A stretch of DNA of 64,000 bases, taken from the NCBI RefSeq assembly GCF_002556545.1, contig NZ_CP022685.1, positions 6,116,001 through 6,180,000 of the forward strand, written 5' to 3'. The stretch comes from Streptomyces formicae. GTDB taxonomy: Bacteria; Actinomycetota; Actinomycetes; Streptomycetales; Streptomycetaceae. This document shows, one piece after another, positions 17,922 through 27,195 of the stretch (positions within the stretch are counted from its first letter, which is position 1; each line of letters opens with the position of its first letter). Under the pieces are notes generated by a model. The model was not told where the DNA came from, did not search any database, and worked only from the letters and a program-made list of their open reading frames with translations. Position numbers and translations under genes: made by a program.

Positions 17922-20900
17922 ATGTCAGTGGCCACCGCTAGCCTCTCTGACGTGCCACCTCGCATCACCGACCCCGAGCAGCTCAAAGAGCTCCTCGGCA
18001 TCCCGTTCACCCCGGAGCAGACGGCCTGCATCACCGCGCCGCCCGCCCCGCAGGTGATCGTTGCCGGAGCGGGGTCGGGCAAGACGACGGTGATGGCGGC
18101 CCGCGTGGTCTGGCTGGTCGGCACCGGACAGGTCGCCCCCGAGCAGGTGCTCGGCCTGACGTTCACGAACAAGGCGGCGGGCGAGCTCGCCGAGCGGGTG
18201 CGCCAGGCCCTCGTCAAGGCGGGCGTCACCGACCCCGAAGCGGTCGACCCGGACAACCCTCCCGGCGAGCCCGTCATCTCCACGTACCACGCCTTCGCGG
18301 GCCGCCTCCTGACCGACCACGGCCTGCGCATCGGCCTGGAGCCGACCTCACGCCTGCTCGCCGACGCCACCCGCTTCCAGCTCGCCGCGCGCGTGCTGCG
18401 CGAGGCGCCAGGACCCTACCCGGCGCTGACCCGGTCCTTCCCCGACCTCGTCAGCGACCTCCTCGCCCTCGACAGCGAGCTCGCCGAGCACCTCGTGCGG
18501 CCCGAGCGCCTCCGCCAGTACGACACCGAACTGCTGCGCGCCCTCGCGGACGCCAAGCTCAGCAACGCCGACCTGCGCAAGGTCCCGGAGACGGCGGCCG
18601 CCCGCCTCGAACTGGCCGAGCTGGTGGGCCACTACCGCGCCGCCAAGCGCTCCCGCGACCTCCTCGACTTCGGCGACCAGATCGCCCTGTCCGCGACGCT
18701 CGCCCGCACCCGCGGAGAGGTCGGCGAGATCCTCCGCGACGAGTTCCGCGTCGTCCTCCTCGACGAATACCAGGACACCTCGGTCGCCCAGCGCATCCTC
18801 CTGTCCGGCCTGTTCGGCGGCGGCACGGGCCATCCGGTGACCGCGGTCGGCGACCCCTGCCAGGCGATCTACGGCTGGCGCGGCGCCTCCGTGGCGAACC
18901 TGGACGACTTCCCCGAGCACTTCGCGTACGCCGACGGGCGCCCCGCCACCCGTCACGCGCTCAGCGAGAACCGCCGCAGCGGCGGCAGCCTCCTGGACCT
19001 GGCCAACGGCCTCGCGGAGCCGCTGCGCGCCATGCACGCGGGCGTGGAGGCCCTGCGGCCCGCGCCCGGCGCCGAGCGCGACGGCGTGGTGCGCTGCGCC
19101 CTCCTGCGCACGCACGCCGAGGAGATCGACTGGCTCGCCGACTCGATCGCCCACCTGGTGCGCACCGGCAAGGCGCCCGGCGAGATCGCGGTCCTGTGCC
19201 GCACGGCGACGGACTTCGGCGAGATCCAGGGCGCCCTCGTCGCCCGCGACATCCCCGTGGAGGTCGTCGGCCTCTCCGGACTCCTGCACCTGCCGGAGGT
19301 CGCCGACCTCGTCGCCGTCTGCGAGGTCCTCCAGGACCCGGGGGCCAACGCCTCCCTGGTGCGCCTGCTGACAGGACCCCGCTGGCGCGTCGGCGCCCGC
19401 GACCTCGCCCTCCTGGGGCGCCGCGCCCGCCTCCTCGTACGACACGGGCACGCCGCCCCCGACGACCCGGACCGGCGCCTCGCCGAGGCCGTCGAGGGGG
19501 TCGACCCGGCCGAGGTCATATCGCTCGCGGACGCGCTGGACACCTTCCTGGAGACACCGCTCACCGCGGACGACCCCTCCGGAGGGGACGACGGGCTGCC
19601 GTTCTCGGCGGACGCGCGGGTGCGCTTCGCCCGGCTCGCCGCCGAACTGCGCGAGCTGCGCCGCTCGCTGTCCGACCCCCTGATGGACGTGCTGCACCGC
19701 GTGCTGGCCGTGACGGGCCTGGAAGTGGAGCTCTCCGCCTCGCCGCACGCCCTCGCGGCCCGCCGCCGCGAGACGCTCTCCAACTTCCTCGACGTCGCCG
19801 CGTCCTTCGCCGCCAACGACCAGGGCGCCTCGCTGCTCGCCTTCCTCGGCTTCCTGCGCACGGCCGCCCAGTACGAGAAGGGCCTCGACAACGCCCTGCC
19901 GGGCGGCGAGAACACGGTCAAGGTGCTCACCGCCCACAAGTCCAAGGGCCTCGAGTGGGACGTCGTCGTGGTCCCCGGCCTGGTCAACGGCACCTTCCCG
20001 AGCGCACAGGGCCGCGAGAAGTGGACCGCCCAGGCCAAGGTCGTGCCGCACGAGCTGCGCGGTGACGCGGCCACGCTGCCCGACATCGACGCCTGGGACG
20101 CCAAGGGCATGAAGGCGTTCCACGAGGCGATGAAGGACCACCAGCGCACCGAGGAACTCCGCCTCGGCTACGTCACGTTCACCCGCCCCCGCTCGCTGCT
20201 CCTCGGCTCGGGCCACTGGTGGGGCCCCTCCCAGAAGAAGCCGCGCGGCCCCTCGGACTTCCTCCAGGCCCTGCACGACCACTGCGCGGCGGGCCACGGC
20301 GAGATCGAGGTCTGGGCGGACGAACCGGAGCAGGACGAGGAGAACCCGGCGCTGGAGGAGGCGACCGCCGACCGGGCCTGGCCGCTCCCGCTGGACGACG
20401 CCTCGCTGGCCCGCCGCCGCGCCGCCGCGCGGACGGTCCTCGACCACCTGGACCGCCTGACGGGGGAGAGCGCGCCCGAGCACGCCCGCTCCCACGAGGA
20501 GGCCCACCCGTCGGCACACGACGACGTGCCCCCGGCCGACGACCCCGAGTGGCCACCGCCACCTCCGGAGGACGAAGAAGAGGGCGGAGGGGCCGAAGCG
20601 GGCTCCTACGGAGAGGGTGGTCACGAAGACCCCGGTTACCCCGACGACGCCGACCCGGTGGACTGGGACTCCCTGGCGAAGGAGCGCCCGGCCGTCCCGC
20701 ACCCCGCGGACGCCCCCGGCGCCGAGACCGCCCGCCCCGGCGCCCCCGCCGACGGCGGCCACGCACGCGTACCGCTGCCCGCAACCGCGCCCGACGCCCG
20801 CCCACACCCCGCGGAGCGCGTCCCTGACACCCGCCCCGCGCCGGACGGGCCCCGGGCCCGCCTCACCCCGGAGGAGGCCCGCACCCTCGCCTCCTGGGAC

Positions 20901-21611
20901 CGCGACCTGGACGCGCTCACCGGCGAGCTGCTGCGCGCCCGCGAGGCCGTCAGGGACGTGCCCGTGCCGCCCTCGCTCACCGCGTCCGAGCTGATGCGCC
21001 TCGCCGCCGACCCCGAAGGGTTCGCGCAGGAGCTGGCCCGCCCCATGCCGCGCCCGCCGCAGCCCGCGGCCCGCCGGGGCACCCGCTTCCACGCCTGGAT
21101 CGAGTCCCGCTTCGAAGCGCTGACGCTGCCGATGCTCGCCCCGGAGGACCTGCCGGGCGGCGGCCCCGACGAGGCCGAGATCGCCGACGAGCGCGACCTG
21201 GAAGCCCTCAAGGAGTCCTTCGAGCGCACCGAGTACGCCCACCGCACGCCCTACCGCGTCGAGGTCCCCTTCCAGTTCGTGATCGCGGGCCGCGTCGTCA
21301 GGGGCCGCATCGACGCCGTCTACAAGGACGGTGACGGGGACGACACGACGTACGAGATCGTCGACTGGAAGACCAGCCGCACCCACAGCGCCGACCCCCT
21401 CCAGCTCGCGGTCTACCGGCTGGCCTGGGCCGAGCAGCAGGGCGTGCCCCTGGAGTCGGTGAAGGCCGCCTTCCTGTACGTGCGCAGCGGCGAGACCGCG
21501 CGGCCCCGGAACCTGCCGGGCCGCGCCGAGCTCGAACGCCTGCTCCTCGAAGAACCGGACACCGCTCCGGACGCCGAACCGCGGGAAGAGCCGACCCCGG
21601 ATGGCGGATAG
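17922..21611 (+). CDS. adnB: AdnB-like helicase-nuclease subunit
   Basis: A 1229-residue UvrD/RecB-type protein and partner of the AdnA-like subunit in end resection. The Walker A AGAGSGKTTVMA is at about residues 49-59, LLDEYQDTSVAQ near 279, and the helicase motif HKSKGLEWDVVVVPG near 672. There is a long acidic, Pro-rich insert at about 830-990, and a C-terminal RecB nuclease ends with GRIDAVYKDG and EIVDWKTS near 1147. Unlike AdnA it lacks Fe-S cysteines. It is longer than the mycobacterial protein, mainly through the low-complexity insert. The ATG at 17922 has no good ribosome binding site, and a GTG at 17952 is an alternative start. Confidence 0.88.
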   Translation: MSVATASLSDVPPRITDPEQLKELLGIPFTPEQTACITAPPAPQVIVAGAGSGKTTVMAARVVWLVGTGQVAPEQVLGLTFTNKAAGELAERVRQALVKAGVTDPEAVDPDNPPGEPVISTYHAFAGRLLTDHGLRIGLEPTSRLLADATRFQLAARVLREAPGPYPALTRSFPDLVSDLLALDSELAEHLVRPERLRQYDTELLRALADAKLSNADLRKVPETAAARLELAELVGHYRAAKRSRDLLDFGDQIALSATLARTRGEVGEILRDEFRVVLLDEYQDTSVAQRILLSGLFGGGTGHPVTAVGDPCQAIYGWRGASVANLDDFPEHFAYADGRPATRHALSENRRSGGSLLDLANGLAEPLRAMHAGVEALRPAPGAERDGVVRCALLRTHAEEIDWLADSIAHLVRTGKAPGEIAVLCRTATDFGEIQGALVARDIPVEVVGLSGLLHLPEVADLVAVCEVLQDPGANASLVRLLTGPRWRVGARDLALLGRRARLLVRHGHAAPDDPDRRLAEAVEGVDPAEVISLADALDTFLETPLTADDPSGGDDGLPFSADARVRFARLAAELRELRRSLSDPLMDVLHRVLAVTGLEVELSASPHALAARRRETLSNFLDVAASFAANDQGASLLAFLGFLRTAAQYEKGLDNALPGGENTVKVLTAHKSKGLEWDVVVVPGLVNGTFPSAQGREKWTAQAKVVPHELRGDAATLPDIDAWDAKGMKAFHEAMKDHQRTEELRLGYVTFTRPRSLLLGSGHWWGPSQKKPRGPSDFLQALHDHCAAGHGEIEVWADEPEQDEENPALEEATADRAWPLPLDDASLARRRAAARTVLDHLDRLTGESAPEHARSHEEAHPSAHDDVPPADDPEWPPPPPEDEEEGGGAEAGSYGEGGHEDPGYPDDADPVDWDSLAKERPAVPHPADAPGAETARPGAPADGGHARVPLPATAPDARPHPAERVPDTRPAPDGPRARLTPEEARTLASWDRDLDALTGELLRAREAVRDVPVPPSLTASELMRLAADPEGFAQELARPMPRPPQPAARRGTRFHAWIESRFEALTLPMLAPEDLPGGGPDEAEIADERDLEALKESFERTEYAHRTPYRVEVPFQFVIAGRVVRGRIDAVYKDGDGDDTTYEIVDWKTSRTHSADPLQLAVYRLAWAEQQGVPLESVKAAFLYVRSGETARPRNLPGRAELERLLLEEPDTAPDAEPREEPTPDGG

Positions 21612-21621
21612 GCTCGTGACC

Positions 21622-23025
21622 ATGAGCGAGACACCGGACAGCGCCGTCCGTACGTACATCGAGAACCACCGTGCCGCCTTCCTCGACGACCTCGCCGAGT
21701 GGCTGCGCATACCGTCCGTGTCGGCCCAGCCCGACCACTCCCAGGACGTGCGCCGCAGTGCCGACTGGCTCGCCGCCAAGCTCAAGGAGACCGGCTTCCC
21801 GACCGTCGAGGTCTGGCCGACGGCGGGCGCGCCCGCCGTGTTCGCCGAGTGGCCTTCGGACGACCCGCAGGCCCCCACCGTCCTGGTCTACGGCCACCAC
21901 GACGTGCAGCCCGCCGCCCGCGAGGACGGCTGGGACACTGACCCGTTCGAGCCGGTCGTCCAGGGAAACCGGCTGTACGCGCGCGGGGCCGCCGACGACA
22001 AGGGCCAGGTCTTCTTCCACACCCTGGGTGTCCGCGCCCACCTCGCGGCCACCGGCCGCACCGCGCCCGCCGTCCACCTGAAGCTGCTCGTCGAGGGCGA
22101 GGAGGAGTCGGGCTCCCCGCACTTCCGCGCGCTCATCGAGGAGCACCGCGAGCGCATCGCCGCCGACGCGGTGATCGTCTCAGACACCGGCATGTGGTCG
22201 GAGGACACCCCCACCGTCTGCACCGGCATGCGGGGCCTGGCCGACTGCGAGATCGAACTGCGCGGACCCGACCAGGACATCCACTCCGGCTCCTTCGGCG
22301 GCGCGGTCCCGAACCCCGCCACCGAGGCCGCCCGCCTCGTCGCCGCCCTCCACGACGAGCACGCGCGCGTGGCGGTCCCCGGCTTCTACGAAGGCATCAC
22401 GGAACTCACCGACCGCGAGCGCGAGCTCTTCGCCGAGCTGCCCTTCGACGAGGAGCGCTGGCTGCGTACGGCCAAGTCGCACGCGACCCACGGCGAGGCG
22501 GGGCACACCACCCTGGAGCGCATCTGGGCCCGCCCCACCGCCGAGGTCAACGGCATCGGCGGCGGCTACCAGGGAGCGGGCGGCAAGACGATCGTCCCGT
22601 CGTCCGCGTTCCTCAAGCTGTCGTTCCGGCTCGTCGCGGGCCAGGACCCGGACCGCGTCGAGGAGGCCGTGCGCACCTGGGTCGCCGAGCGGATGCCCGC
22701 GGGCATCCGGCACACGATCACCTTCGGTGCCGCCACGCGCCCGTGCCTGACCCCGCTCGACCACCCGGCGCTGCGGTCCGTCGTCCGGGCGATGGGACGC
22801 GCCTTCGAGCAGCAGGTCCGCTTCACGCGCGAGGGCGGCTCGGGACCGGCCGCCGACCTCCAGGACGTCCTCGGGGCGCCCGTCCTGTTCCTCGGCATCT
22901 CCGTCCCCTCCGACGGCTGGCACGCGCCGAACGAGAAGGTCGAGATCGACCTGCTCCTCAAGGGCGTGGAGACGACCGCCTACCTGTGGGGCGACCTGGC
23001 GGAGAACTGGCGCGATGCACACTGA
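21622..23025 (+). CDS. M20-family dipeptidase
   Basis: A 467-residue zinc metallopeptidase of the M20/M28 family (dipeptidase/ArgE/DapE group). The metal-binding motif YGHHDVQP, then RGAADDKGQ and LVEGEEESGS, supply the expected His, Asp and paired Glu residues. The dimerisation domain follows, and a final His motif is DGWHAPNEKVE. It probably cleaves dipeptides or carnosine-like substrates in the cytoplasm. The start ATG at 21622 lies just after the adnB stop (21611); an in-frame GTG at 21616 is equally possible. Confidence 0.9.
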   Translation: MSETPDSAVRTYIENHRAAFLDDLAEWLRIPSVSAQPDHSQDVRRSADWLAAKLKETGFPTVEVWPTAGAPAVFAEWPSDDPQAPTVLVYGHHDVQPAAREDGWDTDPFEPVVQGNRLYARGAADDKGQVFFHTLGVRAHLAATGRTAPAVHLKLLVEGEEESGSPHFRALIEEHRERIAADAVIVSDTGMWSEDTPTVCTGMRGLADCEIELRGPDQDIHSGSFGGAVPNPATEAARLVAALHDEHARVAVPGFYEGITELTDRERELFAELPFDEERWLRTAKSHATHGEAGHTTLERIWARPTAEVNGIGGGYQGAGGKTIVPSSAFLKLSFRLVAGQDPDRVEEAVRTWVAERMPAGIRHTITFGAATRPCLTPLDHPALRSVVRAMGRAFEQQVRFTREGGSGPAADLQDVLGAPVLFLGISVPSDGWHAPNEKVEIDLLLKGVETTAYLWGDLAENWRDAH

Positions 23026-23112
23026 GAGTCCCCGGATCGCCGAGCCCGCCCGGCGGACCACTGAGCACGTCCTGCTGAACCACCCATTCCATCGGGGGAG
23101 TTGGAAGCACCT

Positions 23113-24060
23113 GTGACCACCTGGACCGACCGCACCGCAGACCGGCCCGTCTCGCTCACCGCGCCCAGCGGCATCGACCGCGCGGCCCACCACCGCATGG
23201 ACGAGGCCTGGCTCGCCGCAGCCTGGAGCCACCCGACGACCCGGGTCTTCGTGGTCTCCGGTGGTCAGGTGCTCATCGACGAGACACCGCAGGGCGCCAC
23301 GGAACTGGTGATGACGCCCGCCTTCGAAGCGCCCCTCACCGAGGAGCACCGCTACTTCCTGGGCACGGACGACGACGGCGTCAGCTACTTCGCGTTGCAG
23401 AAGGACACCCTGCCGGGCCGCATGGACCAGTCCGCGCGCCCCGCGGGACTGCGCGAGGCGGGACTGCTGCTCTCACCGCGTGACGCGGGCCTGATGGTGC
23501 ACGCCGTCGCCCTGGAGAACTGGCAGCGCCTGCACCGCTTCTGCTCCCGGTGCGGCGAGCGCACGGTCATCGCCGCCGCGGGCCACATCCGCCGCTGCCA
23601 GGCGTGCGGCGCCGAGCACTACCCGCGAACGGACCCCGCGGTGATCATGGCGGTCAGGGACGCCGAGGACCGCATCCTCCTGGGCCGCCAGGTGCACTGG
23701 CCCGAGGGCCGCTTCTCCACCCTCGCGGGCTTCGTCGAGCCGGGCGAGTCCATCGAGCAGTCGGTGCGCAGGGAGGTCTTCGAGGAGGCGGGCGTCACGG
23801 TCGGCGACGTCGAGTACGTCGCCAGCCAGCCCTGGCCCTTCCCCTCCAGCCTGATGCTGGGCTTCATGGCCGACGCGACCTCTTCGGAGATCAACGTCGA
23901 CGGCGAGGAGATCCAGGAGGCCCGCTGGTTCTCCCGGGAAGACCTGCGGGCCGCATTCGAGTCCGGGGAGGTCCTGCCTCCCTACGGAATCTCGATTGCG
24001 GCCCGTCTGATCGAGCTCTGGTACGGCAAGCCCCTGCCGAAGCCGGGGACCGTGGGCTGA
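23113..24060 (+). CDS. nudC: NAD(+) diphosphatase / NADH pyrophosphatase
   Basis: A 315-residue NudC enzyme that hydrolyses NADH and NAD+ and can decap NAD-capped RNA. The zinc ribbon uses Cys144, Cys147, Cys162 and Cys165 (CSRCG...CQACG). The Nudix box GFVEPGESIEQSVRREVFEEAGV, given here by position as residues 206-228, is complete, and the family signature SQPWPFPSSLM follows. The GTG at 23113 is preceded by GGAAG at 6-base spacing; a TTG at 23101 sits against the purine run and is less likely. Length and motifs are typical. Confidence 0.95.
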   Translation: MTTWTDRTADRPVSLTAPSGIDRAAHHRMDEAWLAAAWSHPTTRVFVVSGGQVLIDETPQGATELVMTPAFEAPLTEEHRYFLGTDDDGVSYFALQKDTLPGRMDQSARPAGLREAGLLLSPRDAGLMVHAVALENWQRLHRFCSRCGERTVIAAAGHIRRCQACGAEHYPRTDPAVIMAVRDAEDRILLGRQVHWPEGRFSTLAGFVEPGESIEQSVRREVFEEAGVTVGDVEYVASQPWPFPSSLMLGFMADATSSEINVDGEEIQEARWFSREDLRAAFESGEVLPPYGISIAARLIELWYGKPLPKPGTVG

Positions 24061-24089
24061 GCCGAGGTCTCGGCCCGGCTCCCGCCTGA

Positions 24090-24329
24090 TCAGGCCAGCT
24101 TCTGCTTGACCTGCGCGAGCGAGGGGTTCGTGAGCGTGGAGCCGTCCGGGAAGAGGACGGTGGGGACCGTCTGGTTCCCGCCGTTCGCCTTCTCGACGAA
24201 GGCCGCGGAATCCGGGTCCTGCTCGATGTTGACCTCCTCGTACGCGATGCCCTCACGGTCCATCTGGCCCTTGAGGCGGCGGCAGTAGCCGCACCACGTG
24301 GTGCTGTACATCGTCACAGTGCCCGGCAT
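24090..24329 (-). CDS. mrx1: Mycoredoxin (glutaredoxin-like)
   Basis: A 79-residue glutaredoxin-fold protein with the redox motif C13-G-Y-C16 (TTWCGYCRRLKGQMD) and the cis-proline segment QTVPTVLFPDG. Mycoredoxins reduce mixed disulfides between proteins and mycothiol, the actinobacterial thiol. It is convergent with nudC and divergent from uvrD2. A sequence exactly matching the SigR promoter consensus lies 49-74 bases upstream of the ATG, so induction by thiol oxidation is expected. Confidence 0.92.
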   Translation of the reverse strand: MPGTVTMYSTTWCGYCRRLKGQMDREGIAYEEVNIEQDPDSAAFVEKANGGNQTVPTVLFPDGSTLTNPSLAQVKQKLA

Positions 24330-24377
24330 CTCTCGTGTGCTCCTTCATCGCTCGGGGTGCGTCTTCGCAATCAATCG

Positions 24378-24403
24378 AACGTACGCGAGTCGGCCACCAT
24401 TCC
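24378..24403 (-). promoter_or_regulatory. Predicted SigR-type promoter of mycoredoxin
   Basis: On the minus strand GGAAT (24403-24399) is followed by 18 bases and GTT (24380-24378), an exact match to the SigR consensus GGAAT-N18/19-GTT. It leads to an untranslated leader of roughly 40 bases before the mycoredoxin ATG. The mycoredoxin gene is a known member of the SigR regulon in S. coelicolor, and sigR itself is in this window. Confidence 0.75.
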
Positions 24404-24406
24404 CGT

Positions 24407-24440
24407 ATTAGTACGACCGGTCGTGGCTGCCTGTGGACAA
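24407..24440 (-). promoter_or_regulatory. Bipartite motif with perfect DnaA box, copy A
   Basis: On the minus strand this reads TTGTCCACAGGC, 11 variable bases, then GTCGTACTAAT. The first part contains TTGTCCACA, the preferred Streptomyces DnaA box. The same 23 fixed bases with the same 11-base gap recur at 31063-31096. The site lies between mrx1 and uvrD2, just upstream of the SigR-type promoter. Function unknown. Confidence 0.5.
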
Positions 24441-24479
24441 GCGGCTCACCCGTCTCCGGCGACCTGGCAGCATGGCAGG

Positions 24480-26690
24480 GTGACATCAGTAACGCACTCC
24501 ACTCTCTTCCCGCAGGTCCCGGACTCTGCCGACGCGGTGCTCGCCGGGCTCGACCCGGAGCAGCGCGAGGTGGCCACCGCCCTGCACGGGCCGGTGTGCG
24601 TCCTCGCGGGTGCCGGGACGGGCAAGACACGGGCGATCACCCACCGGATCGCCTACGGCGTGCGCGCCGGGATCCTCCAGCCCGCCAGCGTCCTGGCCGT
24701 CACGTTCACCGCCCGCGCGGCGGGCGAGATGCGCGGCCGACTGCGCCAGCTCGGCGCCTCCGGCGTCCAGGCGCGCACGTTCCACTCGGCGGCCCTGCGT
24801 CAGCTCCAGTTCTTCTGGCCGAAAGCGGTCGGCGGCTCGCTGCCCCGCATCGTCGACCGCAAGATCAAGCTCGTCGCGGACGCGGCCGCCGCCTGCCGCA
24901 TCCGGCTCGACCGCAATGAGCTGCGCGACCTGACCAGCGAGATCGAGTGGTCCAAGGTCACCCAGACCGTCCCGGCGGACTATGCCGCGGCCGCCGCCAA
25001 GTCCGGCCGTGACGTCCCGCGCGACCCGGCCGAGATCTCCCAGCTCTACGCGGCGTACGAGGACCTCAAGCGCGACCGCGCCGTCATCGACTTCGAGGAC
25101 GTCCTGCTGCTCACCGTCGGCATCCTCCAGGACCGGCACGACATCGCCGAGCAGATCCGCTCCCAGTACCAGCACTTCGTGGTCGACGAGTACCAGGACG
25201 TCAGCCCCCTCCAGCAGCGCCTCCTCGAGCTGTGGCTCGGCGAGCGCGACAGCCTCTGCGTCGTCGGCGACGCCAGCCAGACGATCTACTCCTTCACCGG
25301 CGCGACCCCCGACCACCTGCTGAACTTCCGCACCCGCCACCCGGGAGCGACCGTCGTCAAGCTGGTCCGTGACTACCGCTCCACGCCCCAGGTCGTCCAC
25401 CTGGCCAACGGCCTGCTCTCCCAGGCCCGCGGCCGCGCCGCCGACCACCGCCTGGAGCTGATCTCCCAGCGCGACCCCGGGGCCGAGCCGGTCTACGTCG
25501 AGTACGCGGACGAGCCCGCCGAGGCGGAAGGCGCGGCCCGCCGCATCCGCGCCCTCCTCGCCGACGGCGTCCCGGCCAGCGAGATCGCGGTCCTCTTCCG
25601 TACGAACTCGCAGTCGGAGATCTACGAACAGGCGCTCGCCGACGCGGGGGTGCCCTATCAGCTGCGCGGCGCCGAGCGGTTCTTCGAGCGCACCGAGGTG
25701 CGGGAGGCGGGCGCGGCCCTGCGCGGCGCGGCCCGCTTCGGGGGCAACGACGCCCTCCTGGACGACGTGGTCGACCTGCCCTCCCAGGTCCGGGCCGTGC
25801 TCTCCACCAAGGGCTGGACGAACCAGCCCCCGGCGGGCTCCGGGGCGGCCAGGGACCGGTGGGAGTCCCTCGCGGCGCTCGTGCGCCTCGCGGAGGACTT
25901 CGCGCGGGCCAAGCCGGAGGCGACCCTCGCCGACCTCGTGGCAGAGCTCGACGAGCGGGCGAACGCTCAGCACGCGCCCACCGTCGAGGGCGTCACGCTG
26001 GCCTCGCTGCACGCGGCCAAGGGCCTGGAGTGGGACGCCGTGTTCCTGGTCGGCCTCGCCGAGGGCATGATGCCGATCACCTATGCCAAGACCGACGAGC
26101 AGATCGAGGAGGAGCGCAGGCTCCTGTACGTCGGCGTGACCCGCGCCCGCGTCCACCTCTCCCTCTCCTGGGCCCTCTCCCGTTCCCCCGGCGGCCGTCC
26201 GAACCGCCGTCCCAGCCGCTTCATGGACGGCCTGCGCCCGGGCTCGGGGGCGGGTGCGGCGGCGCGTGCCGCGGGCGGTGGTCCCGGGGGCGTCGAGCGC
26301 GGCAGCGGCGGCGAGGGCACCGGAGCCCTCGCGGGCCGTCGGCAGCGCAAGAGCCGCACGCCCGCCCGCTGCCGGGTCTGTGGGCGGACGCTGACCGAGG
26401 CGGGCGAGATGAAGCTCATGCGGTGCGAAGACTGTCCTTCCGACATGGACGAAGGACTCTACGAGCGGCTGCGGGAGTGGCGATCGGAGCAGGCGAGCCG
26501 CCTGGGACAGCCCGCGTACTGCGTCTTCACGGACAAAACCTTGATCGCCATCGCGGAGGCCGTGCCGGACGACGAGGGCGAGCTGGCCCGGATCCCGGGA
26601 GTCGGCGTCCGTAAGTTCCACCGCTTCGGAGCCGACGTCCTCGCTATTTGCGCAGGTCAGGACTGTGTAAGGGGCGCCGATGAAGAATGA
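24480..26690 (+). CDS. uvrD2: UvrD2-type ATP-dependent DNA helicase with HRDC domain
   Basis: A 736-residue superfamily 1 helicase. Walker A LAGAGTGKTRAI is at about residues 42-53, VVDEYQDVSPLQQ near 235, SLHAAKGLEWDAVFLVG near 513, and VGVTRARVHLSLSWA follows. A Gly/Ala-rich linker leads to a four-cysteine motif (CRVCG...CEDC, about residues 631-653) and a C-terminal HRDC domain (about 665-730). The tetracysteine plus HRDC layout is that of mycobacterial UvrD2, in which the cysteine motif is important for activity. The start GTG at 24480 is the last one before the conserved LDPEQREVATA region; the frame is open further upstream but enters the promoter region. Confidence 0.9.
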   Translation: MTSVTHSTLFPQVPDSADAVLAGLDPEQREVATALHGPVCVLAGAGTGKTRAITHRIAYGVRAGILQPASVLAVTFTARAAGEMRGRLRQLGASGVQARTFHSAALRQLQFFWPKAVGGSLPRIVDRKIKLVADAAAACRIRLDRNELRDLTSEIEWSKVTQTVPADYAAAAAKSGRDVPRDPAEISQLYAAYEDLKRDRAVIDFEDVLLLTVGILQDRHDIAEQIRSQYQHFVVDEYQDVSPLQQRLLELWLGERDSLCVVGDASQTIYSFTGATPDHLLNFRTRHPGATVVKLVRDYRSTPQVVHLANGLLSQARGRAADHRLELISQRDPGAEPVYVEYADEPAEAEGAARRIRALLADGVPASEIAVLFRTNSQSEIYEQALADAGVPYQLRGAERFFERTEVREAGAALRGAARFGGNDALLDDVVDLPSQVRAVLSTKGWTNQPPAGSGAARDRWESLAALVRLAEDFARAKPEATLADLVAELDERANAQHAPTVEGVTLASLHAAKGLEWDAVFLVGLAEGMMPITYAKTDEQIEEERRLLYVGVTRARVHLSLSWALSRSPGGRPNRRPSRFMDGLRPGSGAGAAARAAGGGPGGVERGSGGEGTGALAGRRQRKSRTPARCRVCGRTLTEAGEMKLMRCEDCPSDMDEGLYERLREWRSEQASRLGQPAYCVFTDKTLIAIAEAVPDDEGELARIPGVGVRKFHRFGADVLAICAGQDCVRGADEE

Positions 26691-26699
26691 TTCAAACTC

Positions 26700-26743
26700 G
26701 TCGAAAAAATAGTTTGCGCATGCGCAAGGAAGACCCATAGGTT
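26700..26743 (+). promoter_or_regulatory. Predicted wblC promoter with AT-rich WblC/WhiB7-type box
   Basis: A run of A and T (TCGAAAAAATAG, 26701-26712) lies directly before a -35-like TTGCGC (26714-26719). A -10-like TAGGTT (26738-26743) follows at an 18-base spacing. WhiB7/WblC activates promoters that carry an AT-rich tract immediately upstream of the -35, including its own. Transcription would start near 26750, giving a leader of about 615 bases. Confidence 0.6.
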
Positions 26744-26750
26744 CTTAACA

Positions 26751-26784
26751 CGGAAACGGCGGCTTCTCCGAAGCCCCGGTTCCG
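26751..26784 (+). other. 5' hairpin of the wblC leader
   Basis: The stem GGCTTC (26761-26766) and GAAGCC (26769-26774), with a short loop, is enclosed by CGGAA and TTCCG. It would be the very 5' end of the RNA made from the predicted wblC promoter. It could stabilise the transcript or serve as the uvrD2 terminator, but no T-run follows. Confidence 0.4.
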
Positions 26785-26853
26785 TGCTGTACTTGACAGT
26801 CCGCAGGATCGACCCCGGTCGATCCCCTAGACGCCGAGAGGAGGCGAATTCCA

Positions 26854-27195
26854 GTGATCAGCATCAACGAGAGCTTCATCAGCACCGTCAAAATGACCGA
26901 TCGCTCGGTCGTCGCTTCCTGCCTGCTCGGCTTCTCGAACCAGGGCACCGGTCTGTCCGGCGGCATCCCCGCCGTGCGTCCGATGTCCCCCGCCCTGCCT
27001 CTCGCCGGTCTCCCGATCGTCGAGGCCAATGAGGGCAATGAGCGACCGACCAAGGCACCGGAAGCAGCAGTAGCGGAGGCGCAGGCTCAGGCCTATGCCT
27101 TTGCGGCAGCCGGTGCCGGATTCCGGAAGCAGACGACGCAGCACCACACGATGTGGGCCTTCCGTGGGCTCGAACCCTGGAGTGATCCAGTCTGA
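26854..27195 (+). CDS. wblC leader ORF (uORF), 113 codons
   Basis: A GTG-started ORF with a strong ribosome binding site (GAGGAGG at 26837-26843, about 10 bases away). The product begins MISINESFISTVKMTD, has an Ala/Glu/Gln-rich middle and ends TMWAFRGLEPWSDPV; I recognise no domain. Its TGA stop (27193-27195) lies inside the left arm of a perfect hairpin (27190-27208), which is followed 11 bases later by an intrinsic terminator. In whiB7/wblC genes of actinobacteria, translation of an upstream ORF is known to control terminator formation, so that slow ribosomes during antibiotic exposure allow read-through into wblC. I infer this ORF senses translation; it may be longer than the functional leader in other species. 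Confidence 0.65.
   Translation: MISINESFISTVKMTDRSVVASCLLGFSNQGTGLSGGIPAVRPMSPALPLAGLPIVEANEGNERPTKAPEAAVAEAQAQAYAFAAAGAGFRKQTTQHHTMWAFRGLEPWSDPV

Noticed and set aside
24370..24385. LexA-type SOS box upstream of uvrD2.
   Set aside because: Only a half-site (CGAAC) is present; the matching GTTCG half is missing at the required spacing.
26793..26798. TTGACA as the -35 of the wblC promoter.
   Set aside because: No acceptable -10 lies 16-19 bases downstream. The AT-rich box with TTGCGC/TAGGTT further upstream fits WblC-type promoters better.
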